A stretch of DNA of 45,082 nucleotides, taken from contig NZ_VKGK01000041.1 of assembly GCF_007197645.1 (NCBI RefSeq), positions 1-45,082 of the forward strand, written 5' to 3'. The notes below the pieces were generated by a model. It saw only the letters and a program-made list of their open reading frames with translations. It made no database searches and had not been told where the DNA came from. Numbering within the stretch: the stretch's first letter is position 1; the number at the start of each line of letters is the position of its first letter. A program made the position numbers and the translations under genes. The DNA comes from Shewanella hanedai (lineage in GTDB: Bacteria; Pseudomonadota; Gammaproteobacteria; Enterobacterales; Shewanellaceae). This document shows positions 13,858-22,701 of this stretch, one piece after another.

Positions 13858-15501
13858 TTAGCGAGGATTGAGTTGCGCTAATGGGCTGTGAGTTTTGTGT
13901 ACTTGATGATGTGGTGCAGACTTTACTGCTGACAACACCAGTGCATAGTCCAGTTCGCTTTTGTTTCGACTAAATGCGCTGACTTGCAGTTCATTAATGA
14001 CGCTGTTAAGCGCATCAGATAAACCTGCAATCTCATTGAGTGTCAGAGTTTTTTTGTAAGTGTCACCGAAGTAAGTCTGTAAAGCTGACAGCACTTTCCC
14101 CGCGTCTTTTTCATGACATGCCGCTTCAAGTTTTTGAAATGCAGAACCGGTATTTTTAGGTGCATTAGACGTTGGCTCATTACTGACTTTTAGCTTGTTT
14201 GTGCCAGTCTGTGTCAGGGCTTTACGCCACAATACAAGCGTGACGATCCACAAAGTGGCAAAGAGCAGGGTTAACCATGGCCATAATCCACTGTTTGAAG
14301 AAGTTTCAGACTCAAAGTCGACCACTGGCAGCTCACTTTCGACATTTTGACTGGCGACAACCTTGATTGTACGGGCAGGCAAACTAGCCAATTCCTGCTT
14401 TTTGGTAAACGGGTTCCACCATGGAACGCGGATCTCAGGTAAGGTATAAGTACCTGCTTTAGTGGGTACGATAGCCAATGTTTGTGTCAGTTGAGATACC
14501 ATCTGTTTATCGCGAAGAAAAGTTTTTCTCACAGATTTTTCAGGATAGTTCTTTAAATCTGCAGGAAGCTGAATCGTCAGCTCAGGTAAACTGGTTTCAT
14601 CAGTATTAGACGCTAATAAGTTAATGGTACGCGTTATCGGTGTGCCAACTTCATACTCTTGTGCCTCGATCGGCCAATCTTCATTGAGCGCAACAAGGTC
14701 TGAAACCAGCCATTCACCGTGAAATTCGTTAGGGATCGGGTTGATCAATATGACGGATTTGGGCGCTTTTGCTTGCATGGGTTTACTTTCATTAAAGGCA
14801 AACATGCCACCACGTCTCGATGACTGCACTAACACGTCGCCAGAGAAGCCTGCTCCGTCAATGGTTAGCTCTCCTGGTTGATCGGCAATAATGCTGTAAG
14901 TCCGCTCAATCACTCGATAGCGTTTTCCGTCAACAATCTCATTTTTATCAATATCTTCACCGAGTTGTTTGATTTGCGCACCATCAGGTGTCGGTGCACT
15001 CAGCACGCCACGTTGCAGATCTACAGCCAGATAAAGCTTTACCTTGTAGGTGATCATTTGTCCCACATAAGCTTCATCAGTCGACAAGGTGCCGCGAATA
15101 AACAGACTCTCCATTTGCTCAGGCTGGCTATTCGCGGTAACGACGGTGAGCGAAATAGGGGCTGAGCTGACACCATCGATGGTTAATGCTGGGATTTGAA
15201 CATTACCAGCGCGGAGTGGGGCGAGCAGAACCTGCCAGGTGGTTTTTCTACTGGCATCGAAATTCACAATTTGTGTATTGCGGCTGACACTGGTCCGCCC
15301 GACAATAAAATCCTTAAGCAGGGCCGAAGTGTCTAGTTTTCCTGTACTCACATCGTCATCAGCTTCAATACTAAGTACTAGATATTGGCCTTCGACGGCG
15401 GGGTTTCGGTCGACACTGGCCTCGATGCTAGTCAGGGCAAAAGTGGGGAAGGAGGCGAATAGCGTGATGAAAGCTAAAAGAGTCAGTTGTCGTATTAGCA
15501 C
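13858..15501 (-). CDS. batD: BatD-like oxygen-tolerance protein
   Basis: The 547-residue protein has a signal peptide (MLIRQLTLLAFITLFASFPTFA) and a long periplasmic part of Ig-like beta repeats typical of BatD: TSIEASVDRNPAVEGQYLVL, the FIVGRTSVSRNTQIVN block, YSIIADQPGELTIDG, and VPWWNPFTKK. A membrane segment follows at about 410-430 (WPWLTLLFATLWIVTLVLW), then a cytoplasmic tail of about 115 residues. Bat proteins (first described in Bacteroides as aerotolerance genes) form membrane complexes with MoxR and von Willebrand A proteins; in Gammaproteobacteria their role is thought to be envelope stress resistance. This gene is the last of the operon; 85 bases separate it from batB. Confidence 0.85.
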   Translation of the reverse strand: MLIRQLTLLAFITLFASFPTFALTSIEASVDRNPAVEGQYLVLSIEADDDVSTGKLDTSALLKDFIVGRTSVSRNTQIVNFDASRKTTWQVLLAPLRAGNVQIPALTIDGVSSAPISLTVVTANSQPEQMESLFIRGTLSTDEAYVGQMITYKVKLYLAVDLQRGVLSAPTPDGAQIKQLGEDIDKNEIVDGKRYRVIERTYSIIADQPGELTIDGAGFSGDVLVQSSRRGGMFAFNESKPMQAKAPKSVILINPIPNEFHGEWLVSDLVALNEDWPIEAQEYEVGTPITRTINLLASNTDETSLPELTIQLPADLKNYPEKSVRKTFLRDKQMVSQLTQTLAIVPTKAGTYTLPEIRVPWWNPFTKKQELASLPARTIKVVASQNVESELPVVDFESETSSNSGLWPWLTLLFATLWIVTLVLWRKALTQTGTNKLKVSNEPTSNAPKNTGSAFQKLEAACHEKDAGKVLSALQTYFGDTYKKTLTLNEIAGLSDALNSVINELQVSAFSRNKSELDYALVLSAVKSAPHHQVHKTHSPLAQLNPR

Positions 15502-15586
15502 TGTTCGTGCTCCTTTGAAATCATATTGAAACCCATAGAAGATATAATACCTTGCTGATTTATAGTAAGTAATAGCTTATTTGAAA

Positions 15587-17560
15587 CTACCATTGCTCCA
15601 GATCCTTAGAGGTTAAGCCTTGCATACGACGCTTTTGATACTCAAGCTGCATCTTATTTCTTAGTAACACCTGAGGGTCATCGACTAAGCCACGCATTGC
15701 TCGTTCCATCTCTGGTGGCAGCTCTTCAGGTCCGGATACAGCCTGTGCTGCTTGAGCTTGTTGCTCATTGCTATCAGCTTGGTTTTCATCTTGATTCTGC
15801 TGTGCGGCTTGAGCTTCTGCAGTTTGCTCTTGTGCAGCATTTTTTTCCTCTTCAGCTTTTGCAGATTGTTGTGCTTCAGCTGATTGCTCTTGCTGATCAT
15901 CAGTGCCCTGAGGCTCATCTTTTGCTTGATTCGGATCAGCTTGCATTTCAGCATCGTTGTCTTGTTCTTGCGATGATTGTTGCTCATTTTGATCTGAACC
16001 TGATTGGTCAGAGTTCTGCTGCTCTTTGCTATCTTGTTCTGAACCTTGCTCTTGATCTGACTGTTGGTCCTGATCCTTGTCTTTGTCCTGTTTAGAATCT
16101 TTGTTCTGATCCGATTGCTTATCTTGGTTTTGCTTATCGCCTTTGTCGTTCTGATCTGAGTCTTCGCTCTTGTCAGAATCGTCACTCTTATCTGAGTCAC
16201 TTTCAGGCTTATCTTGTTTTTGTTGGGCTAATTTCTCTGCAAGTTGGTGATTATCTTCTGCGCCTTCAAGATTCGGGTCGAGTTCAAGTGCGCTTGAATA
16301 GCGTTTTGCTGCTTCTTCAAACTCGCCTTTTTGCATCAGAGCATTGCCTTGGTTATAGAGACCTGATGCACTGCTATCTTGTTCAAATAAACTGAGTGCC
16401 TCGTCATACTCGCCGGCTTTATAGTGAGCACTCGCCTGCCACTGAGGAGAAGTGAAGGTGGTCGATGCATTGCTGTAATCTTGTGCTTTATAAGCTTGCA
16501 TGCCTTGTTGATCTTTAGTTTTCCATAAATCATCCCAAGCTGAAGCTTGAACTGGAGCGGGCTGATAAATAGTAAAAATCAGTAATGAGGCAACTAAACC
16601 GTGCCTAAAACTCAACAGTACAGGGAGCAGTAGTAATAGAGCGATGTATGGGCCAGCATCTTGCCAGACCTCGCCGTTAAGCTCAGTGGCTTTAGTCTCA
16701 CCACTGTTGTCTAACCATGAGGTTAATTGTTGCAGATCAGCGCCATCGCTTCGAAAGGGAACCAAAATCCCATCGGCGCTTTGGGTGAGTTCATTGAGTT
16801 GTGAATAGTCCGTTTTGGCAACCACGACCTGATCGCTTCTATCACGCAATAGTTGGCCATCAGGTAAACGGATGGGAGAGCCTTGTTTGCTGCCTAATGC
16901 CAATATTGATAAACGGTATTGGGTGCCTTGCAGTACTTTTTTAGCCGCATTAATCTGATTTGTGCTGACTCCATCCGCGAGTAAAATAATATCGCCTTGA
17001 ATATGACCACCCTGAGCAAGCAGGCTTTTACCTTGTTCTAACGCTGCGGGCAGGTTTGACCCTCTAACGGGCATGATGGCTGGCGAAAGGGTGGGTAATA
17101 AATTGAGTAAAGTGGCTCTGTCTCGCGTCAGTGGGCTAATGGTAAATGCATCCCCCGCATAGGCGATCAACCCAGTTTCTCCCTCCGTTAATGCCTCGAT
17201 GAGATCTGTTGCTTTAAATTTTGCCTGCGTCAATCTATTAGGTGCCAGATCCGTTGCGTACATCGACAGGGACATATCCATGATAATGACCCGACCTTGC
17301 GCAGCTTCAAAAACGGGCAAAGATTGTTTGGATATTGCAGGTCCTGATAGCGCAAGTACGGCGATAAACCAAGATGCTGCGAGATAACCTAGATTACTGC
17401 GCTTAACTTGCTGGCTTTTCGACACCAAAAAATTGGCTAAGTGAGGCGAGATATAGCGACTCCAGGTGGAGTTTAATCGCTCGCTCTTCCAAATCAATAT
17501 TAAGATGATCAGCAAAGGCAGTAGCGCGAAAAACCATTCGGGGCGTAGGAAATGCAACAT
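15587..17560 (-). CDS. batB: BatB/BatC fusion: vWA domain, TPR and Q/D/S-rich linker
   Basis: The 657-residue protein has two membrane segments near the N-terminus (LLPLLIILILIW; YLAASWFIAVLALSG) and a vWA domain (about 88-285) with an intact MIDAS (VIIMDMSLSM, D-x-S-x-S). A third membrane segment follows (about 310-340), then a TPR-like part (about 370-455: ASAHYKAGEYDEALSLFE, LYNQGNALMQKGEFEEAAKR) as in BatC. Residues 460-615 are low complexity, nearly all Q, D, S, E, K and N. The C-terminus (LPPEMERAMRGLVDDPQVLL) is ordered again. The combination is the BatB plus BatC fusion seen in proteobacteria. Spacing to batA is two bases, so the two are coupled. The vWA domain would act with BatA and the MoxR ATPase in the membrane. 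Confidence 0.88.
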   Translation of the reverse strand: MLHFLRPEWFFALLPLLIILILIWKSERLNSTWSRYISPHLANFLVSKSQQVKRSNLGYLAASWFIAVLALSGPAISKQSLPVFEAAQGRVIIMDMSLSMYATDLAPNRLTQAKFKATDLIEALTEGETGLIAYAGDAFTISPLTRDRATLLNLLPTLSPAIMPVRGSNLPAALEQGKSLLAQGGHIQGDIILLADGVSTNQINAAKKVLQGTQYRLSILALGSKQGSPIRLPDGQLLRDRSDQVVVAKTDYSQLNELTQSADGILVPFRSDGADLQQLTSWLDNSGETKATELNGEVWQDAGPYIALLLLLPVLLSFRHGLVASLLIFTIYQPAPVQASAWDDLWKTKDQQGMQAYKAQDYSNASTTFTSPQWQASAHYKAGEYDEALSLFEQDSSASGLYNQGNALMQKGEFEEAAKRYSSALELDPNLEGAEDNHQLAEKLAQQKQDKPESDSDKSDDSDKSEDSDQNDKGDKQNQDKQSDQNKDSKQDKDKDQDQQSDQEQGSEQDSKEQQNSDQSGSDQNEQQSSQEQDNDAEMQADPNQAKDEPQGTDDQQEQSAEAQQSAKAEEEKNAAQEQTAEAQAAQQNQDENQADSNEQQAQAAQAVSGPEELPPEMERAMRGLVDDPQVLLRNKMQLEYQKRRMQGLTSKDLEQW

Positions 17561-17562
17561 GA

Positions 17563-18555
17563 TTATTTTTTACCCCAGTTCATATTCAAGCGTCTTATCA
17601 TTGGAAGTTGAGCTAAGGCCATTAAGATACTAACAAATAATGCCGCTGCTAATGGCAGATAAAAAAGCTCTGATTGAGGGCGATAGCTGATTTGATCTCT
17701 GCTAATCGGCTCAAGTTTATCTATCTCTTGATAGATTTGTTCTAACTCTTGGGCATTTCTGGCGCGAAAGTATTGCCCACCGGTGGTTTCAGCCAATGAG
17801 GTGAGCTGATTTTCATCCAAGTCCATTGACGGGTTGACTCGTTCTTTACCAAATAGGGTCCGACGTTCCATCACATCAGCGCCTACGCCAATGGAATATA
17901 TTTTGATCCCTCGTTTAGCCGCAATTTGTGCCGCTTGCTCTGGAGATATTGAGCCTGAGTTATTAGAACCATCGGTTAACAGGATTAATACACGGTTGCT
18001 TTCTTCAACCAAATCGAAACGTTTCACCCCTAAGGCTATGGCTTCGCCAATGGCAGTTTGTTTGCCGACTAATCCAATTTGGGCTTCTTTAAGGAACTGC
18101 GCAACCGAGCGTCTATCTTGAGTTAATGGGGCTTGGAGGTAAGCATGATCGGCAAACAAAATAAGGCCAAGCTTGTCACCTTTACGGCGCTCGATAAAAT
18201 CACTGACCACACTTTGAACTAGGGTAAATCGATTGACGGTTTGCCCTTCAAGTACCATATCTTCAATCTGCATACTGCCGGATAAATCCACAGCCACCAT
18301 CAAGTCACGGCCTTTACTCGGCAGCTCGATAGGCTCACCCATCCAAAGTGGGCGTGCGACGGCGATAATCAATAGCACCCAGACGATCCAGTAAGCTTTA
18401 CGGGATGCAGGGGCTTGTTCTATCTGCTGACTGCCATTTATTGCGATACCGGGCAGGTGTAAGTGGCCACTAATCTCAACATCTTGCTGTTTTTTTCGAA
18501 ATATTAAGGGTAAAGGTAACAACAGGAGTAACCATGCCCATGCGAGTGTTAGCAT
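17563..18555 (-). CDS. batA: BatA-like vWA membrane protein
   Basis: The 330-residue protein starts with a membrane segment (MLTLAWAWLLLLLPLPLIF), has a second one at about 52-68 (AYWIVWVLLIIAVARPLW), and a vWA domain (about 85-285) with an intact MIDAS (VAVDLSGSM, D-x-S-G-S) and the VLILLTDGSNNSG strand. A third membrane segment is near the C-terminus (LPLAAALFVSILMALAQLP). This is the standard BatA layout (about 330 residues). Its start codon lies inside the end of the DUF4381 gene (7-base overlap) and batB follows after two bases. Confidence 0.88.
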   Translation of the reverse strand: MLTLAWAWLLLLLPLPLIFRKKQQDVEISGHLHLPGIAINGSQQIEQAPASRKAYWIVWVLLIIAVARPLWMGEPIELPSKGRDLMVAVDLSGSMQIEDMVLEGQTVNRFTLVQSVVSDFIERRKGDKLGLILFADHAYLQAPLTQDRRSVAQFLKEAQIGLVGKQTAIGEAIALGVKRFDLVEESNRVLILLTDGSNNSGSISPEQAAQIAAKRGIKIYSIGVGADVMERRTLFGKERVNPSMDLDENQLTSLAETTGGQYFRARNAQELEQIYQEIDKLEPISRDQISYRPQSELFYLPLAAALFVSILMALAQLPMIRRLNMNWGKK

Positions 18556-19082
18556 TTAACTTCTTGCTCCTGCTTCTCTGCAAATGTCTGAGAATGTGAG
18601 TGGTTACTTGCTTTTATGGTGAGCGGAAGCGCTTCGTTTAGCCAGAGTTTGGTTAAGCGTTTTAACTCTTGGGCCTCATCGGGTGTTAGCCCTTGTCTTT
18701 GATAACGTCGGTCTAAGAGCTGATGGAGTTTTGGTGTGGCTTGCTTTACTTGATTGTCCATCCAGACAGACCAAGTTTGCCCTTGAAGTCCTGCCACCTG
18801 CTCTCGTGGAAGATAGCTGATAGCAGCCCGTTTAATTAAGGTATTTATCTCAACTGAGATATTTGGGTTATTAATGTCGAGGAGTGCTAACTCCATGATG
18901 GCTGCGCGTTTAGCCGCCGAACGCTTATATCGGCGTGTTAGCCAAAGAATGCTGAAGATAAGCACACCGATGAAAACGAGGAGGATTAACCAGTAGCCTA
19001 ACGCTATGGGCCAGCTCTCGATTATCGCTGGAGTGTGGATATCTTTTAATGCTTCCAGTGCCGGATTCGTTGCTGCTTGCAT
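18549..19082 (-). CDS. DUF4381 membrane protein of the Bat/MoxR operon
   Basis: Chosen start ATG 19082 gives 177 residues beginning MQAATNPALEALKDIHTPAI, the normal DUF4381 N-terminus. A frame extending further upstream would only read the DUF58 gene out of frame. One membrane segment (about 29-48: LGYWLILLVFIGVLIFSILW) is followed by a basic stretch (RRYKRSAAKR) and a soluble C-terminal part (about 60-177) with WSVWMDNQVKQ and a helical end. DUF4381 genes regularly lie between DUF58 and batA in this operon; the protein is thought to be part of the membrane complex, with no known activity. Its start overlaps the DUF58 stop (TAATG), which indicates coupling. Confidence 0.85.
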   Translation of the reverse strand: MQAATNPALEALKDIHTPAIIESWPIALGYWLILLVFIGVLIFSILWLTRRYKRSAAKRAAIMELALLDINNPNISVEINTLIKRAAISYLPREQVAGLQGQTWSVWMDNQVKQATPKLHQLLDRRYQRQGLTPDEAQELKRLTKLWLNEALPLTIKASNHSHSQTFAEKQEQEVKC

Positions 19083-20011
19083 TATCTCAAAGCCCCTAGC
19101 TGATCGTTTAAACTTTTGCCTGCGTCCACAATTCGGGTCTGCACATTCAGTTTTTGCATCATGTCGGTAAAGTGGGTTTGTGAACTCAGCTGTTTTTGCA
19201 GCCAAGCATCATAACCCGCTCTATTGAGGGTCATCTCTTTATTGCCCTCTTTGACAGGCAGTTGGAACTGTTTAGGCAAAGTTAACGTACCTTGTCTTAA
19301 GGGATCGGTAATAAGGAAGGCCCCCATATCACAGTGACGCTTAAGATCTGATAAAGGCGCAAGACAGGCTTCATTGAAGTTACTGCCGTCGCTGATGATC
19401 CAAATTAAGGAGCCGGGTTTTGCGATGCGCCTTAGCCGCTGACATGCACGAAATAGATGTCCTGGTTCAGTTTGATATTCTGAAAGTTGACTCAGCTGTT
19501 TTTCATGTAACGATTTGATCCCTGAAATAAGCTGCAAGATGCCTTGTTGACGGCTTCTGGGTTTTAACTCCAAATGCTCACTCTCAGTGGCTATAAGTGC
19601 GCCGAGTCGATCGCCATGTTGAATGGCATTCCAACCTAAAGTGGTGGCTAAGTGTGCAGCTTGTACTGACTGAAGCAGTAAGCTTGAGCCAAAATAGAGG
19701 CTGTGGCTAAGGTCCAGTAAGATAAGGACGGGACGCTCACGCTCTTCCACAAAAAGCTTAGTGTGCACTTTTCCTGTTCGAGCCGTGACGCGCCAGTCAA
19801 TGGTGCGCACATCATCACCGGGTTGATAATGACGTACTTCGGCGAACTCCATCCCCCGACCTTTAATTAAGCTGGCTCTGTGACCGGCTAAATTTGCACG
19901 GGCCTTAGAGCGCTTTTCTGGCAACGCTCTGGCGATGGTTTGACAAGCCAACAGCTCTTTTTGAGTCAGGTTAACCCCGTCAGAAAAAAGCGGGAGTCTA
20001 GTATCGGCCAT
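19082..20011 (-). CDS. DUF58 (vWA-like) protein of the MoxR operon
   Basis: The 309-residue protein has the DUF58 core around residues 50-100: GRGMEFAEVRHYQPGDDVR, then IDWRVTARTGKVHTKLF and EERERPVLILLDLSHSLYFG. The last segment is a MIDAS-like D-x-S-x-S at the start of a vWA-like fold. No membrane segment is seen, so it is probably cytoplasmic or membrane-associated through partners. DUF58 proteins are encoded next to MoxR AAA ATPases, for which they are thought to be the client or adaptor. The gene abuts moxR (stop at 20012, start at 20011) and overlaps the DUF4381 start by one base. Confidence 0.88.
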   Translation of the reverse strand: MADTRLPLFSDGVNLTQKELLACQTIARALPEKRSKARANLAGHRASLIKGRGMEFAEVRHYQPGDDVRTIDWRVTARTGKVHTKLFVEERERPVLILLDLSHSLYFGSSLLLQSVQAAHLATTLGWNAIQHGDRLGALIATESEHLELKPRSRQQGILQLISGIKSLHEKQLSQLSEYQTEPGHLFRACQRLRRIAKPGSLIWIISDGSNFNEACLAPLSDLKRHCDMGAFLITDPLRQGTLTLPKQFQLPVKEGNKEMTLNRAGYDAWLQKQLSSQTHFTDMMQKLNVQTRIVDAGKSLNDQLGALR

Positions 20012-20968
20012 TTAAGGTACCGCAACTTGAGAGAGGATATGGTTAATCACATGGTCACTGGTGATCCCTTCGGCTTGTGCCTGATAGCTCAATAGCAGTC
20101 TGTGTCTTAACACATTTGGCGCAACAGCTTGGATATCTTCAGGTGAAACAAAATCACGCTCGTACAACCAAGCACGTGCACGAGCACAGCGCTCAAGGGC
20201 CAAGGTTGCACGTGGGCTGACACCATACTCAAGCCAAGAAGCGAGTTCATCGCTGAATTTTTGTGGTTGACGGGTCGCCATAATAATATTGACAATGTAA
20301 TGTTCAAGCGGCTCAGCTAGGTAGAGCTCGAGAGACTCTTCACGGGCTTCAAAAATATCTTTTTGAATAATAGGCTCAACCGTAGGTGCATCTTGTTTCA
20401 ATGCTTCTTTACGAGACATACGCATGATCTGAAATTCAGTCTCTGCACTGGGGTAATCAAGATTTAGGTGCATGAGAAAACGATCCAACTGAGCCTCTGG
20501 GAGAGGATAGGTTCCTTCGTTTTCCAATGGGTTTTGAGTGGCCATCACTAAAAATAGTTCAGGCAACTTATAACTGTTTTTCCCCACAGTAACTTGCCCT
20601 TCAGCCATAGCTTCGAGCAATGCTGATTGTACTTTTGCCGGGGCTCGGTTGATCTCATCAGCCAAAATTAGATTATGGAAGATAGGACCTGCTTCAAATT
20701 CGAAGGTTGAGGTTTGGGCACGATAGATATCGGTTCCAGTGAGATCCGCTGGCAAAAGATCTGGGGTAAATTGAACTCGATGAAAGTCCCCTTCAACACC
20801 ATCACATAGTGCTTTAACAGCTCGAGTTTTTGCCAAACCTGGCGGCCCCTCAACCAGTAAGTGTCCGTCAGCTATTAATGCTATTAGCAGGTTTTCGGTC
20901 AGGACAGGTTGTCCTAAAATGACCTTGTTCAGGTATTCGCGTAATGCGTGAAATCGACTCAAAGGCAT
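20012..20968 (-). CDS. moxR: MoxR-family AAA+ ATPase
   Basis: The 318-residue AAA+ ATPase has Walker A GPPGLAKT (about 41-48), Walker B LILADEINRAP (about 97-107), sensor-1 ATQNPLENEGTYPLPEAQLD, and sensor-2 SPRATLALERCARARAW. The ADEINR and PLPEAQLDRF blocks are MoxR signatures. It is a chaperone-like ATPase that is proposed to activate or assemble vWA-domain proteins through metal insertion or remodelling; here the likely clients are BatA, BatB and the DUF58 protein encoded downstream. It is the first gene of a six-gene minus-strand operon. The promoter must be in 20969-21390, shared with the divergent fadI; I see no clear sigma-70 boxes for it. Confidence 0.9.
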   Translation of the reverse strand: MPLSRFHALREYLNKVILGQPVLTENLLIALIADGHLLVEGPPGLAKTRAVKALCDGVEGDFHRVQFTPDLLPADLTGTDIYRAQTSTFEFEAGPIFHNLILADEINRAPAKVQSALLEAMAEGQVTVGKNSYKLPELFLVMATQNPLENEGTYPLPEAQLDRFLMHLNLDYPSAETEFQIMRMSRKEALKQDAPTVEPIIQKDIFEAREESLELYLAEPLEHYIVNIIMATRQPQKFSDELASWLEYGVSPRATLALERCARARAWLYERDFVSPEDIQAVAPNVLRHRLLLSYQAQAEGITSDHVINHILSQVAVP

Positions 20969-21223
20969 GATGCTACTCGGTTATTTTAGTTTGTCAGGAT
21001 ATAGACCATGAACATGGTAAAAAATTCCCATAGGGTTTGGCTAGTGCCAATTTACCATTCGTATGAAAAGTGGTCATTATTGTAAGGCTTATATTAATTT
21101 TTGATTGTCGCTTTGGTTACATTTACATATTTTATATCGATATTTTTAGGACAATAGAGATTCAAATATGCTTCATTAAACATTGTTAATCATGACTTTT
21201 ATATATTTATTTTGATAGAAAAC

Positions 21224-21237
21224 CAAACAAGTGTTTA
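21224..21237. promoter_or_regulatory. PsrA-like site upstream of fadI
   Basis: CAAAC-AAGT-GTTTA fits the reported PsrA motif (G/C)AAAC-N2-4-GTTT(G/C) except for the last base. PsrA is a fatty-acid-responsive repressor of fad genes in Pseudomonas and, by regulon reconstructions, in Shewanella. It is a short motif, so chance matches are possible. Confidence 0.4.
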
Positions 21238-21275
21238 AAACTTTGTCGTAAGAAGTTAGAATCAGATCACATTTT

Positions 21276-21292
21276 AATGGTCAGACCTGTTA
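21276..21292 (+). promoter_or_regulatory. FadR-like operator upstream of fadI
   Basis: AATGGTCAGACCTGTTA matches the FadR consensus core TGGTCnGACCTGTT fully. It lies about 100 bases before the fadI start. Between it and the start is a small hairpin CCGCTG-ACA-CAGCGG (21353-21367). The remaining divergent interval 20969-21390 has no gene. Confidence 0.75.
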
Positions 21293-21390
21293 TAAAGGAT
21301 ATCTGTTTATTGGGTCGGTTCGTTAATAGCCGCACAGACATAATATCGTTAGCCGCTGACACAGCGGGGCGTATAAGAAGAGGGTGAAAA

Positions 21391-22701
21391 ATGAGTCACA
21401 GACAACAGGTCACGAACGCTAAGGGCGATCGTATTGCGATAGTAACAGGGCTTAGAACGCCTTTTGCGAAGCAAGCCACCGCATTTCATGGTGTATCCGC
21501 ATTAGATATGGGCAAGATGGTTGTCAATGAACTGCTTTCACGCTCAGAGCTTGATGCTAAAGAGATACAGCAACTCGTCTATGGACAAGTAGTGTTGATG
21601 CCCGCGGCGCCAAACATTGCGCGCGAAATCGTGTTAGGCACAGGTATGGATGTCGCTACCGACGCCTATAGTGTTACCCGTGCTTGCGCCACCAGTTTTC
21701 AGTCAACCGTGAATGTGGCCGAGTCAATTATGACCGGTAACATCGACATCGGTATTGCTGGTGGTGCTGATTCCTCATCTTTGGTGCCCATTGGTGTGTC
21801 AAAGAAATTAGCCATTGCCTTGGTCGACCTTAATAAGGCGCGCACATTTAGTCAGAAGTTGGCTATTTTTAGACGTCTTGGATTAAAAGATCTCTTGCCA
21901 GTTCCGCCAGCTGTTGCTGAGTTTTCAACTGGACTGTCCATGGGGCAAACTGCCGAGCAGATGGCGAAGACCTACAACATTAGCCGCGCTGATCAAGATG
22001 CCTTAGCCCATCGTTCTCACTCACTGGCGACAGAGACTTGGAATGCCGGTCACTTGGCCCAAGAGGTGATGACCGCTCATGTTCCACCTTATAAACACTT
22101 TATTGAACGTGATAACAACATACGTGAAAACTCGTCGCTTGAATCCTATGCCAAGTTAAGACCCGCATTTGATCGTAAGCACGGCACTGTGACTGCAGCG
22201 ACAAGTACGCCGCTTACAGATGGTGCTTCTGCTGTCCTGTTGATGAGTGAAAGCCGTGCTAAGGCGCTGGGTTATACACCTATTGGTTACATAAAAAGCT
22301 ATGCATTCAGTGCCATTGATGTCTGGGAAGACATGTTGATGGGGCCTTCTTATGCCACGCCTCTTGCGCTAAAGCGTGCAGGAATGGAGCTTGAAGACCT
22401 AACGCTAATAGAGATGCATGAAGCGTTTGCTGCCCAAACCTTAGCGAATATGCAGATGTTTGGATCGAAAAAGTTTGCAGCTGAAAAGCTAGGTCGTAAC
22501 CGTGCGATCGGTGAGATAGATATGAGCAAGTTTAATGTCCTTGGCGGCTCTCTTGCTTATGGTCACCCATTTGCTGCAACAGGGACTCGTCTCATTACCC
22601 AAGTGTGTAATGAGCTTAAACGCCGTGGCGGTGGAACAGGATTAACGACCGCGTGTGCAGCGGGTGGTTTAGGTGCGGCAATGATAGTTGAAGTGGAGTA
22701 G
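21391..22701 (+). CDS. fadI: 3-ketoacyl-CoA thiolase FadI
   Basis: The 436-residue thiolase equals the length of E. coli FadI. It has the acyl-accepting Cys in SVTRACATSFQS (about residue 99), the MHEAFAAQ His block, GSLAYGHPFAATG with the catalytic His, and the C-terminal TTACAAGGLGA Cys. It cleaves 3-ketoacyl-CoA with CoA to acetyl-CoA and a shortened acyl-CoA, forming the beta subunit of the fadIJ (anaerobic-type) beta-oxidation complex. A good ribosome binding site (GAGGGTG) lies six bases before ATG. fadJ follows with no gap. FadR and PsrA-like operators upstream predict induction by long-chain fatty acids. Confidence 0.96.
   Translation: MSHRQQVTNAKGDRIAIVTGLRTPFAKQATAFHGVSALDMGKMVVNELLSRSELDAKEIQQLVYGQVVLMPAAPNIAREIVLGTGMDVATDAYSVTRACATSFQSTVNVAESIMTGNIDIGIAGGADSSSLVPIGVSKKLAIALVDLNKARTFSQKLAIFRRLGLKDLLPVPPAVAEFSTGLSMGQTAEQMAKTYNISRADQDALAHRSHSLATETWNAGHLAQEVMTAHVPPYKHFIERDNNIRENSSLESYAKLRPAFDRKHGTVTAATSTPLTDGASAVLLMSESRAKALGYTPIGYIKSYAFSAIDVWEDMLMGPSYATPLALKRAGMELEDLTLIEMHEAFAAQTLANMQMFGSKKFAAEKLGRNRAIGEIDMSKFNVLGGSLAYGHPFAATGTRLITQVCNELKRRGGGTGLTTACAAGGLGAAMIVEVE

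Noticed and set aside
15685..16200. Long alternative frames on both strands opposite the BatB low-complexity part
   Set aside because: They are by-products of the biased codons of the Q/D/S-rich segment.
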